Of a DNA stretch of 20,714 nucleotides, positions 12,713-20,635 are shown one piece after another. The translations under genes and the position numbers were made by a program. Positions within the stretch are counted from its first letter, which is position 1. The number at the start of each line of letters is the position of its first letter. Under the pieces are notes generated by a model that saw nothing but the letters and a program-made list of their open reading frames with translations, ran no database searches and was not told where the DNA came from. The DNA comes from an uncultured Oscillospiraceae bacterium (GTDB lineage Bacteria > Bacillota > Clostridia > Oscillospirales > Ruminococcaceae): NCBI GenBank assembly GCA_934539585.1, contig CAKTCT010000047.1, forward strand, positions 1-20,714. The letters are read 5' to 3'.

Positions 12713-13723
12713 ATGGACGCCAAGGAGTACCAATACCGTTGGGAAAAGGAGTACCTTTCCCCCTATGCGGCCCTGTCGGCGGAGAGCCGGGGACGTGTCC
12801 GGCCGGAGGAGCCCTGCCCCATCCGCACGGATTATCAGCGGGACCGGGACCGGATTCTCCACTGCAACGCCTTCCGGCGGCTGAAGCACAAGACCCAGGT
12901 CTTTCTGGCGCCCCAGGGGGACCATTACCGCACCCGGCTGACCCACACGCTGGAGGTCTCCCAGATCGCCCGGACCATTGCCCGGGCGCTGCACCTCAAC
13001 GAGGACCTGACCGAGGCCATCGCCATGGGCCACGATCTGGGCCACACTCCCTTCGGCCACGCCGGGGAGCGGGCCCTGGATGCGGTCTGCCCCTTCCACT
13101 TCCGGCACTATCTCCAGAGCGTCCGGGTGGCGGAAAAGCTGGAGAAGGACGGCAAGGGCCTGAACCTCACCTTCGAGGTGAAAAACGGCATTGCCTGCCA
13201 CTCCCGGGGCAGCGGGGACCGGGTCCGGGCCGCTACCCTGGAGGGGCGGGTGGTGCGGTTCGCCGACAAGATCGCCTATGTGAACCACGACATCGAGGAC
13301 GCCATCCGGGCGGAGGTCCTTTCCGAGGCCGATCTGCCCTGGGAGGCGGTGTACATCCTGGGCCGGGGGAAATCCGCCCGGCTGACCACGGTGATCACCT
13401 CCATTGTGGAGAACAGCGGCAGCGACATCACCCTGAACCCCCAGGTCCGGGAGGCCCAGCTGCTGCTGGAGCGGTTCATGTTTGAAAATGTTTACACCAA
13501 TCCCGTGGCCAAGGGCCAGGAGGCGAAGGCGGAGGCGCTGGTGCAGCGTTTATATGAGTATTACCGGGCGGACCCGGACCGTCTGCCGGAATTTTACAAG
13601 GGGATGCTGGAAACGGCTCCCCGGGAGCGGGTCATCTGCGATTACATCGCTGGAATGACCGACCAGTACGCCGTGGGGCTTTACGAGGAGCTGTTCGTCC
13701 CCCGGTTCTGGACCAAGGAATGA
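12713..13723 (+). CDS. dgt: Deoxyguanosinetriphosphate triphosphohydrolase-like protein (HD superfamily)
   Basis: A 336-residue HD-domain protein. The metal-binding HD motif is seen as H78 in RLTHTLEV, H107-D108 in MGHDLGHTPFGHAGE, and a later aspartate in YVNHDIEDA. The N-terminal RTDYQRDRDRILHCNAFRRLKHKTQV region is typical of the dGTPase-like group. Members hydrolyse dGTP or other dNTPs to the nucleoside and triphosphate; the preferred nucleotide varies. The ATG follows GGGAGGGG at five bases. dnaG begins 18 bases after its stop and rpoD follows, the usual Clostridia order, linking nucleotide pool control to replication priming. Confidence 0.94.
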   Translation: MDAKEYQYRWEKEYLSPYAALSAESRGRVRPEEPCPIRTDYQRDRDRILHCNAFRRLKHKTQVFLAPQGDHYRTRLTHTLEVSQIARTIARALHLNEDLTEAIAMGHDLGHTPFGHAGERALDAVCPFHFRHYLQSVRVAEKLEKDGKGLNLTFEVKNGIACHSRGSGDRVRAATLEGRVVRFADKIAYVNHDIEDAIRAEVLSEADLPWEAVYILGRGKSARLTTVITSIVENSGSDITLNPQVREAQLLLERFMFENVYTNPVAKGQEAKAEALVQRLYEYYRADPDRLPEFYKGMLETAPRERVICDYIAGMTDQYAVGLYEELFVPRFWTKE

Positions 13724-13741
13724 CAGGAAAGGAGGGTGCGG

Positions 13742-15499
13742 ATGCCCATTCCCAAAAGCTTTATCGAGACTTTGCGCATGAGCTGCGACATTGAGAGCAT
13801 CGTTTCCTCCTACGTCAAGCTGAAGCGCTCCGGGCGGAACGAAACAGGGCTCTGTCCCTTCCATTCGGAGAAGACCCCATCCATGGTGGTGTACAACGAC
13901 ACCCAGTCCTTCTACTGCTTCGGCTGCGGGGCGGGGGGCGACGTGATCTCCTTTATCATGCGCATCGAGAATCTGGGGTACGTGGAGGCGGTGAAGTTCC
14001 TGGCCCAGCGGGTGGGACTGGAGGTCCCCGACGACGGGGTGGAGGACCATGCCTCTAAGATGAAGCCCATTATCCTGGAAATGAACCGCCTGGCCGCCCG
14101 GTTTTACCACGGCGTTCTCCGGTCGCCGGAGGGGAGGCCGGGGCAGGAGTACTTCTCCGGGCGGCGGCTGACTCCCCAGACCATCGTCAAGTACGGGCTG
14201 GGCTACGCGCCCAATACCTGGAATACCCTCCGGGACTATCTGCGGAGCAAGGGGTTCCGGGACGAGCAGATGTACGAGGCCGGGCTGCTGAACAAGGGAA
14301 AAAGCGGCTCCTACTACGACGCCTTCCGGAACCGGGTGATGTTCCCCATTGTGGACCTGCGGAAGAACGTCATCGGCTTCGGCGGACGGGTCCTGGACGA
14401 CAGCAAGCCCAAGTACCTGAACACCAACGACACCCTAGTCTTTAAAAAGAGCCGGAACCTGTTTTCCCTGAATTTTGCCAAGAACAAGATCGAAAACGGC
14501 CGGCTGATCCTGGCCGAGGGGTACATGGACGTCATTGCTGTCAACCAGGCGGGGTTCGAAAACGTGGTGGCCACCCTGGGAACGGCGCTGACGCCGGAGC
14601 AGGCCAGGCTCATGGCGGGCTACGCCAAGGAGGTGGTCATTGCCTACGACTCCGACGGGCCGGGACGGAAGGCCACCGACCGGGCCGTGGGCCTGCTGGA
14701 AGAAGCCGGGATCACCTGCCGGATACTGAAAATGTCCGGGGCCAAGGACCCCGACGAATACATCAAGACCTTCGGGGCCCAGCGGTTCAAGCTGCTGCTG
14801 GACGACGCGGGGAATGTCACGGCCTACCAGCTCTCCCTGATCCGGGCCAGATGCGACCTGGACACTCCCGAGGGCAAGAGCCAGTACCTTACCGAGGGGG
14901 TCAAATACCTGGCCACCCTGAGAAATCCCGTGGAGCGGGAGGTCTACGCCGGGGAGCTGGCCAACGAGACCGGCATCCTCCGGGAGACGGTCCTCACCAA
15001 CCTGGAGCAGGCCGTCAAACGCAATTACCGCAAGGAAAAGAAGAAGGAATGGGAGGACATCGAGAGCCAGAAGGACCTTTACGGCGACCGGGTCAATCCC
15101 CAGCGGGCCGCCAACTTCGGGGCCTCCCGGGCCGAGGAGGGGATTCTGGCCTATCTCTTCCGGAATCCCGGCGATTTGGGCCGATTGCTGGAGAAAATCG
15201 ACGAAAACGCCTTCGTGACCGACTTTAACCGGGAACTTTTCCGCATAATGAAGGAAAAACTACAAAATAATAACGGTGTCGCGCTGTCAGATTTTACCGG
15301 GGAGCTTTCTCCGGAGCAGCTGGCAAGGCTCACCGCCATCGTCAATCAGGAAATCCCCACGGCGGCGTCGGCTCTGGACGATTACGTCCGGGCCTTGCTG
15401 GAATCCCGGGACCGGGACGCCGGCCGCCACGCCGGGGACCTTCCCGAGGAAGAATTGTTGAATATGGTGGAACGCATCCGGCAGCAGAAAAAGAAATAG
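13742..15499 (+). CDS. dnaG: DNA primase DnaG
   Basis: A 585-residue primase of normal length. The N-terminal CHC2 zinc finger has ligands C38, H41, C59 and C62 (CPFH...CFGC). The RNA polymerase/TOPRIM core follows, with AEGYMDVIA and the acidic AYDSDGPGRKATDRA motif. The C-terminal region (about 430-585) is the helicase-binding part. It makes the RNA primers for replication together with the DnaB-type helicase. I chose the ATG at 13742 because GGAGGG lies five bases before it; a GTG two codons upstream would overlap that site. It sits between dgt and rpoD, the core of the classical macromolecular synthesis operon (here without rpsU). Confidence 0.98.
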   Translation: MPIPKSFIETLRMSCDIESIVSSYVKLKRSGRNETGLCPFHSEKTPSMVVYNDTQSFYCFGCGAGGDVISFIMRIENLGYVEAVKFLAQRVGLEVPDDGVEDHASKMKPIILEMNRLAARFYHGVLRSPEGRPGQEYFSGRRLTPQTIVKYGLGYAPNTWNTLRDYLRSKGFRDEQMYEAGLLNKGKSGSYYDAFRNRVMFPIVDLRKNVIGFGGRVLDDSKPKYLNTNDTLVFKKSRNLFSLNFAKNKIENGRLILAEGYMDVIAVNQAGFENVVATLGTALTPEQARLMAGYAKEVVIAYDSDGPGRKATDRAVGLLEEAGITCRILKMSGAKDPDEYIKTFGAQRFKLLLDDAGNVTAYQLSLIRARCDLDTPEGKSQYLTEGVKYLATLRNPVEREVYAGELANETGILRETVLTNLEQAVKRNYRKEKKKEWEDIESQKDLYGDRVNPQRAANFGASRAEEGILAYLFRNPGDLGRLLEKIDENAFVTDFNRELFRIMKEKLQNNNGVALSDFTGELSPEQLARLTAIVNQEIPTAASALDDYVRALLESRDRDAGRHAGDLPEEELLNMVERIRQQKKK

Positions 15500-15535
15500 C
15501 CGTGCGGAACATCGGAAAATAAAGGAGAATGTGTT

Positions 15536-16624
<1,089 letters not shown>

Positions 16625-16650
16625 GCACGGATTGGAAAGGCAGAGAAACT

Positions 16651-17070
16651 ATGCACATTACATTGGAATCCGATTACGCTCTGCGCATCGTTTACTACCT
16701 GCTTCAGCGGGGGGAGCGGACGGATGCGGCCCAGATTGCCCGGGAGACCGGCGTGACGCTGCGGTTCGCGCTGAAAATCCTGCGGAAGCTGGTGGCGGCG
16801 GGTCTGGTGCGGTCCTTCAAGGGGGCCGCCGGAGGCTATGAGCCCGCCAGAAAGCCGGAGGAGATTTCCATGGGCGACGTCATTGCGGCCATCGAGGGGG
16901 TCTATTGCCTCAACCGGTGCCTGAAGCCGGACGTGGGCTGCTCCCGGAACATGGCGGAGGTCTGCCCCATCCACGGTGCCTTTGACCGGATCTCCCGGTC
17001 GGTCCGGGGGATGCTGGCGGAGGAGACCTTCGATAAGCTCCTGGCGGAAGCGCCGAAAAACCGCGAATAA
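16651..17070 (+). CDS. Rrf2 family transcriptional regulator
   Basis: A 139-residue regulator of the Rrf2 family, which includes IscR, NsrR and CymR. The winged helix-turn-helix occupies residues 1 to about 65, with the conserved GVTLRFALKILRKLVAAGLV block and the wing SFKGAAGGY. The C-terminal part carries four cysteines, C86, C90, C97 and C105, in the place where family members bind an iron-sulfur cluster, so a redox, NO or iron signal is likely. The ATG at 16651 has AAAGG ten bases upstream; the longer open frame upstream is an out-of-frame reading of rpoD. It starts 26 bases after rpoD and ends at a strong terminator, so it is probably co-transcribed with the sigma factor gene. Its targets are not evident nearby. 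Confidence 0.92.
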   Translation: MHITLESDYALRIVYYLLQRGERTDAAQIARETGVTLRFALKILRKLVAAGLVRSFKGAAGGYEPARKPEEISMGDVIAAIEGVYCLNRCLKPDVGCSRNMAEVCPIHGAFDRISRSVRGMLAEETFDKLLAEAPKNRE

Positions 17071-17075
17071 ACAGC

Positions 17076-17111
17076 AAATCCCCCTGCGTTTTCAGCAACG
17101 CAGGGGGATTT
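17076..17111. terminator. Bidirectional intrinsic terminator
   Basis: A perfect 15-base-pair stem, AAATCCCCCTGCGTT (17076-17090) with AACGCAGGGGGATTT (17097-17111), and a six-base loop. The A/T ends supply a short U run in both directions. It lies six bases past the Rrf2 gene and 15 bases past the stop of the convergent NERD gene, so it serves both. Confidence 0.9.
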
Positions 17112-17125
17112 TGTGCAGTAGGGGG

Positions 17126-17731
17126 TCAGTTCGCCTTGGAAAGGGTGTCGGCCACCAGCGCCACGTCCACGGGGCCGTCGGCGGAATACTTGGAGCGCTT
17201 CAGGAGCTTCCGGAAGCCTTTGAGGGTCAGGACGGAAAGGCCCTTGGGGACGTTCAGGGAGGCTTTCCGCCGGGTGAAGACCACCCAGCTTTCGATGTTG
17301 ATTTTGTAAATGCTGTTGGCGGAGAGAACTTCCCGGATGGCGTCCACGGCCTGCTGGTTTTCCAGAAGGGGATTGGGGAAGGAGGTCTTGACCTCCCGGC
17401 CCTTTTTGGTGATCACGTGGGTCCAGGTTTTGCCCCGGCCGTCGCCGTAGACGCTGCCGGGAAGGTTCTGGGTGTTGACCACCAGGATGCCGAAAAAGCC
17501 GATGAGGACGTGATCGATGGTCACGTCTTTTTTTGCGGTGTGAATGGTCAGGTCGTTGAGGACCCGGAAGCTGCGGATTCCGGTGAAGCGCCGGAGAATG
17601 GCCGCTACCTTTTTTTTGCCGTCCACGCCCCGGCGGCGGTTCTGCCAGCCGATGAGAAGAACGGCCAGCACAAGGAGCAGGATGACCGCCAGGATGACGG
17701 CGCTGAGAATGATCCATTGAATCGGTGTCAT
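17126..17731 (-). CDS. Membrane-anchored NERD-domain protein, probably catalytically inactive
   Basis: A 201-residue protein. One membrane helix fills about residues 5-28, followed by a basic stop-transfer stretch (QNRRRG), so the rest should face the cytoplasm. The soluble part fits the nuclease-related (NERD) domain: VLNDLTIH, TIDHVLIGFFGILVV and the W and FxNPLxxNxxxV blocks. NERD domains are placed with PD-(D/E)xK nucleases and normally show GE near the start and an E-T-K motif. Here D73 is kept, but the GE position is G38-K39 and the E-T-K position is N86-T87-Q88. Loss of nuclease activity is therefore likely. I chose the ATG at 17731 because GGAGGG lies four to five bases upstream; an upstream ATG lies inside the -10 box. 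A single-gene unit of unknown role. Confidence 0.82.
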   Translation of the reverse strand: MTPIQWIILSAVILAVILLLVLAVLLIGWQNRRRGVDGKKKVAAILRRFTGIRSFRVLNDLTIHTAKKDVTIDHVLIGFFGILVVNTQNLPGSVYGDGRGKTWTHVITKKGREVKTSFPNPLLENQQAVDAIREVLSANSIYKINIESWVVFTRRKASLNVPKGLSVLTLKGFRKLLKRSKYSADGPVDVALVADTLSKAN

Positions 17732-17765
17732 GATACCCTCCAGATTTTTTACTAAGCTATCTTCT

Positions 17766-17794
17766 ATCATAGCACAAACGAATAAAAATGAAAA
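17766..17794 (-). promoter_or_regulatory. Promoter of the NERD-domain gene
   Basis: Minus-strand -35 TTTTCA (17789-17794), exact 17-base spacer, -10 TATGAT (17766-17771) with an extended TGC. Transcription would start near 17759 and give a leader of about 28 bases before the ATG at 17731. Confidence 0.75.
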
Positions 17795-17862
17795 TAGTTT
17801 CCATACTAATATCAGCCCGGCAAATGTAAATAATCTCTGAAAAGTGGAAAGGAGGCAACGGG

Positions 17863-18072
17863 ATGCTGGATAAAATTGCGCTGGCGCTGGTGATCATCGG
17901 CGGGTTGAACTGGGGCTCCATCGGAATCTTCGGGTTCGACTTTGTCGGCGCCATCTTCGGCGGGCAGGGTGCGGTGTTCAGCCGGATCATTTTCGCCATT
18001 GTAGGACTGGCGGCCCTTTGGTGCATCTCTCTGTTTTTCCGGAAAAGCGACGTCCTGGACAATTCCGACTGA
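17863..18072 (+). CDS. DUF378 family small membrane protein
   Basis: A 69-residue protein matching the DUF378 (YuzA-like) family. Two membrane helices are evident, about 5-32 (with the family block GGLNWGSIGIFGFD at 13-26) and about 38-60 (SRIIFAIVGLAALWCISLFF), and a short acidic polar tail follows. The family has no established biochemical role. The ATG has AAGGAGG about seven bases upstream. It is divergent from the NERD gene and ends at its own terminator. I cannot see a convincing sigma-A promoter for it in 17772-17862. Confidence 0.88.
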   Translation: MLDKIALALVIIGGLNWGSIGIFGFDFVGAIFGGQGAVFSRIIFAIVGLAALWCISLFFRKSDVLDNSD

Positions 18073-18080
18073 GGCGTCCG

Positions 18081-18110
18081 GCGGCGGCTCCCAACGGGGC
18101 CGCCGCTTTT
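18081..18110 (+). terminator. Intrinsic terminator of the DUF378 gene
   Basis: An eight-base-pair stem, GCGGCGGC (18081-18088) with GCCGCCGC (18099-18106), a ten-base loop and TTTT (18107-18110). The T run lies only on the rightward side. It ends five bases before the stop codon of the convergent MATE gene. Confidence 0.82.
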
Positions 18111-18115
18111 GCGTT

Positions 18116-19522
18116 TCAGGACTGCTTTTCCGCGGCGGCCCGGCGGACCTCCTCCTCCCGCTTCCGGAAGATGCGGGGGAAGGTGGTAAAAATGACGATG
18201 GAGGTGATGATCCCGGCGATGAAATCGGCGATGCCCTCCGACAGGTAGACTCCCCGGAAGCCCAGAAAATGGGTCAGGAGGAGGCAGAGGGGGATCAGGA
18301 TGATCACCTTCCGGGTCACGGCCAGGAGCAGGGCGGACCTTGCCTGGCCCAGGGCCACGTTGATGTTCTGGAGGGTCATCTGGACGAAAAACATCACCGA
18401 GCCCATGAGGAAGAAGGGGGTGTAGCGTTTGACGATGGCCGTGACCGTCTCGCTGGCGGAGAACAGGTAGGCGTACATCTGGGGGACCGCCAGGGAAACC
18501 GCCCACATGGCCAGGGCGAAGATCAGGGCGATGACGGTGACGTACCGGATGCCCTTGGTCAGCCGCTGGGCGTTGCCCTTGCCGTAGTTGTAGCTGACGA
18601 AGGGCTGCATCCCGTTGCCCAGGCCGTTCAAGGGGAGGGAGATGAGCTGGAGGGCGCTGAGCATGATGGTCAGGGCGGCGGTGTAGTCCTTGTCGCCGCC
18701 GGTGGAGCGGTTCAGGTTGATGTTGAAAACGATTTGGATGGCGCACTCCGTCAGGGTCATGATGAAGGGGGTGAACCCCAGGGAGAGGATGCTGCGGATC
18801 CGCTGGGAGCGGAGGACCATATCCCGGGGGCGGAAGCGGAACAGGCTCTTTTTGGAGAAGTAAAAGAGGAGGATGCAGACGCAGGACAGCATCTGGGACA
18901 GGACGGTGGCCAGGCTGGAGCCCTCCACGCCCATATCCAGGACGAAGATGAAGATGGGGTCCAGGGCGATGTTGGCCACGGCCCCGACCAGGACGGTGCC
19001 CATGGCCAGCAGGGAGTAGCCCTGGGTCAGGATGAAGGGGTTCAGTCCCTGGGCCAGCATGACGAACAGGGTCCCGCAGGCGTAGATGCGCAGGTAGGAG
19101 GCGGCGAACTCCACGGCGCTGGGCGGGCAGCCGAACAGCGTCACCAGGGGCTCGGCCAGGAGAAAGGCGGCCAGTCCGATGGCGACGCCCAGGGCGGAAA
19201 GGAGGATGAAGGCGGTGTTAAAGATGCGGTTGGCCTCCTCAAAATTGTCCTCGCCCATTTTGATTCCGGCCCGGGGTGCGCCGCCCAGGCCCACCAGGTT
19301 GGAGCAGGCCTGGATGATCAGGGTGATGGGCAGGACCACGCCCAGGGCCGCCAGGGCGTCCATGCCGGAGCCCGGAATTTTGGCCACGAACATCCGGTCC
19401 ACGATATTATAAAGAAAGGTGATGAGCTGGGCCACCACGGCGGGAACGGTGAGCTTGAACACCAGGGGGAGGATGGGGCCGCTTTCCAGCTGGGCGGTGG
19501 TGTCGGTTTTTGGATGGGTCAT
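18116..19522 (-). CDS. MATE family efflux transporter
   Basis: A 468-residue polytopic membrane protein with about twelve hydrophobic helices. It opens with the MATE pattern PLVFKLTVPAVVAQLITFLYNIVDRMFVAKI and repeats a related block in its second half (near PLNGLGNGMQPFVSYNYG). MATE proteins export drugs or metabolites in exchange for protons or sodium; this subgroup is NorM/DinF-like and the substrate cannot be read from sequence. The ATG has AGGAGG five bases upstream. It lies 117 bases after the cupin gene, and a terminator stands between them with only about 30 bases left before the start and no visible promoter there. Expression may therefore depend on readthrough. Confidence 0.95.
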   Translation of the reverse strand: MTHPKTDTTAQLESGPILPLVFKLTVPAVVAQLITFLYNIVDRMFVAKIPGSGMDALAALGVVLPITLIIQACSNLVGLGGAPRAGIKMGEDNFEEANRIFNTAFILLSALGVAIGLAAFLLAEPLVTLFGCPPSAVEFAASYLRIYACGTLFVMLAQGLNPFILTQGYSLLAMGTVLVGAVANIALDPIFIFVLDMGVEGSSLATVLSQMLSCVCILLFYFSKKSLFRFRPRDMVLRSQRIRSILSLGFTPFIMTLTECAIQIVFNINLNRSTGGDKDYTAALTIMLSALQLISLPLNGLGNGMQPFVSYNYGKGNAQRLTKGIRYVTVIALIFALAMWAVSLAVPQMYAYLFSASETVTAIVKRYTPFFLMGSVMFFVQMTLQNINVALGQARSALLLAVTRKVIILIPLCLLLTHFLGFRGVYLSEGIADFIAGIITSIVIFTTFPRIFRKREEEVRRAAAEKQS

Positions 19523-19553
19523 GAGGGCCTCCTGGGAATTTTTTCGGGCATAG

Positions 19554-19591
19554 AAAAACCAACCCGACCGCCCGGAGGACGGTCAAGTTGG
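19554..19591 (-). terminator. Intrinsic terminator after the cupin gene
   Basis: In leftward RNA, CCAACTTGACCG and CGGTCGGGTTGG pair over 12 positions (19580-19591 with 19559-19570), including two G-U pairs, and are followed by TTTTTC. In rightward RNA the same two positions would be C-A mismatches, so the element is built for leftward transcription. It lies between the cupin and MATE genes. Confidence 0.85.
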
Positions 19592-19639
19592 GTGGGGGCG
19601 GCTGCCGGGAAGCGCCGCTCCGGGATCGTTCCTTGCGGG

Positions 19640-19963
19640 TCAGAAGGAGACGATGAGCTGCATTTTGAACCGCTCCAGGCCGAAAACGGCGTGGGGGATG
19701 CCTTTGGGCATGATCAGGGTCTCGCCCTTTTCCAGGACGTATTCGATGCCGCCTACGGTGAATTTGCCCTTGCCGTCCAGCACCGTCACCATGGCGTCGC
19801 CGCCGGCGGAGTGGGAGGAAATCTCCTCGCCCTTGTCAAAGGAGAAAATGGTCATGCTGACCAGCTCGTTCTGGACCAGGGTCTTGCTGACGACTTGTCC
19901 GACGCTGTAATCCACCAGGTCGGCCAGGCATAGTTTGGTTTCTTTGGCGATGTTTTTGTACAT
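19640..19963 (-). CDS. Single-domain cupin protein
   Basis: A 107-residue small cupin. The first cupin motif is seen as KGEEISSHSAGGDAMVTVLDG (44-64) and the second as GETLIMPKGIPHAVFG (80-95). Candidate metal ligands are H51 and H91, with E47 and D56 nearby; the usual HxH pair is reduced to one histidine in motif one. Short stand-alone cupins of this type are common in gut Firmicutes; their reaction is not established, and many bind a small molecule or metal. The ATG has AAGGAG eight bases upstream. A near-consensus promoter lies just upstream, a terminator follows, and MATE lies beyond. The remnant of an AraC regulator upstream may once have controlled it. Confidence 0.88.
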   Translation of the reverse strand: MYKNIAKETKLCLADLVDYSVGQVVSKTLVQNELVSMTIFSFDKGEEISSHSAGGDAMVTVLDGKGKFTVGGIEYVLEKGETLIMPKGIPHAVFGLERFKMQLIVSF

Positions 19964-19983
19964 ATTCTCAACTCCTTAGGTCT

Positions 19984-20012
19984 ATTATACACCTATTTGG
20001 GAGAGATATCAA
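19984..20012 (-). promoter_or_regulatory. Promoter of the cupin gene
   Basis: Minus-strand -35 TTGATA (20007-20012), exact 17-base spacer, consensus -10 TATAAT (19984-19989). It is one of the strongest matches in the window. It begins about 16 bases past the end of the AraC remnant, leaving almost no room for an upstream activator site. Confidence 0.88.
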
Positions 20013-20027
20013 TCCTTTTGGCGTTTT

Positions 20028-20349
20028 TCAGACCGATTCCCGGGGGAGCTTGTGGTAGAGGCTGGGGGCGCAGCCCATCCGCTTCTTAAAGGAGAGGGAT
20101 GTGGTAGGCGTGGTAGTTGAAGGTCTCGGCCAGCAGCGCGCTGCTGACGGGCTCCTGGTAGTGCTGCTGGAGGTAGCGGATCAGCTGGGACGCCGTGTGG
20201 TTCGCCCGGGAGCCATCCACGTTGGAAATGCGCCCCCGGGCGCCGGTGTTCCGGTACAGAAACGCTTCGTCGATCTGCTCCCGGTGATTCAGGATGCATT
20301 GCAGGATTCTGTCGTCTTCGCACAGCTGGTATCCAACGGACCGCTTCAA
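20028..20349 (-). pseudogene. AraC-family regulator remnant (frameshifted and 3'-truncated)
   Basis: From a TTG start with GGAGG seven bases upstream, the frame encodes 87 residues ending in LIRYLQQHYQEPVSSALLAE and FNYHAYHI, the first helix-turn-helix of an AraC DNA-binding domain. It stops at a TAA (20086-20088). In the next frame the homology continues at once as SLSFKKRMGCAPSLYHKLPRE, ending at a TGA (20028-20030). One missing base near 20093-20097 would join the two frames with family-correct spacing. The second helix-turn-helix is absent altogether, and the N-terminal part is only about 50 residues. It has a good promoter, so it decayed recently, or a base was lost in assembly. What it regulated is unknown; the cupin and MATE genes are obvious candidates. 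Confidence 0.78.
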
Positions 20350-20381
20350 AAAACCGCCTCCCGTAACCGCGTAACAATGGG

Positions 20382-20390
20382 ATTATAGCA
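20382..20390 (-). promoter_or_regulatory. Extended -10 promoter of the AraC remnant
   Basis: Minus-strand TGCTATAAT (20382-20390), a consensus -10 with extended TG. No -35 match at 17 bases. It lies about 33 bases ahead of the TTG start. Confidence 0.65.
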
Positions 20391-20467
20391 TATCCGCCCG
20401 GCGTGCAGCGTGGGAAAAGGGAACTGGTTTTTATAAAAAACAAACATCTTCCGGGGAGGGAAAATAG

Positions 20468-20491
20468 AAAAAAGCAGGCGCGGTGCCTGCT
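20468..20491 (-). terminator. Intrinsic terminator for a missing leftward gene (inner)
   Basis: A seven-base-pair perfect stem, AGCAGGC (20473-20479) with GCCTGCT (20485-20491), and a five-base loop. On the minus strand it is followed by TTTTTTC (20467-20473). No leftward gene precedes it in this window. Confidence 0.78.
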
Positions 20492-20512
20492 CCTGGAGGG
20501 GGATTTGGGGTG

Positions 20513-20553
20513 AAAAAATGAGTGCTCATAAGGGGGATTCCTTATGAACACTC
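20513..20553 (-). terminator. Intrinsic terminator for a missing leftward gene (outer)
   Basis: In leftward RNA GAGTGTTCATAAGG pairs with CCTTATGAGCACTC over 14 positions including one G-U pair, with a six-base loop, and is followed by ATTTTTTC. In rightward RNA that pair would be C-A. It stands 22 bases upstream of a second leftward terminator. The GAGTG arm could also pair with CACTC to its right (see the neighbouring hairpin). Confidence 0.8.
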
Positions 20554-20568
20554 GCCATGGTGCGAGTG
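20549..20568. repeat. Alternative hairpin overlapping the outer terminator
   Basis: CACTCGC (20549-20555) pairs perfectly with GCGAGTG (20562-20568) around a six-base loop CATGGT. The CACTC half is shared with the outer terminator stem, so the two structures exclude each other, as in an attenuator. It may also simply be a chance inverted repeat near a junction. Confidence 0.4.
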
Positions 20569-20635
20569 GTGATACAGCATTTTTCAAAAAACACAGTAAT
20601 ATCAATGGTTTTAGGACACCCGAACAGCGAAATTA

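Noticed and set aside
17732..17770. A longer NERD protein from the ATG at 17770
   Set aside because: That ATG is part of the -10 box TATGAT and has no ribosome binding site; the ATG at 17731 has GGAGGG.
18269..19933. A 554-codon plus-strand frame across the MATE and cupin genes
   Set aside because: Same reason: low-complexity Gly/Asp/Gln/His composition from reading the complement of real genes; it spans two genes and a terminator.
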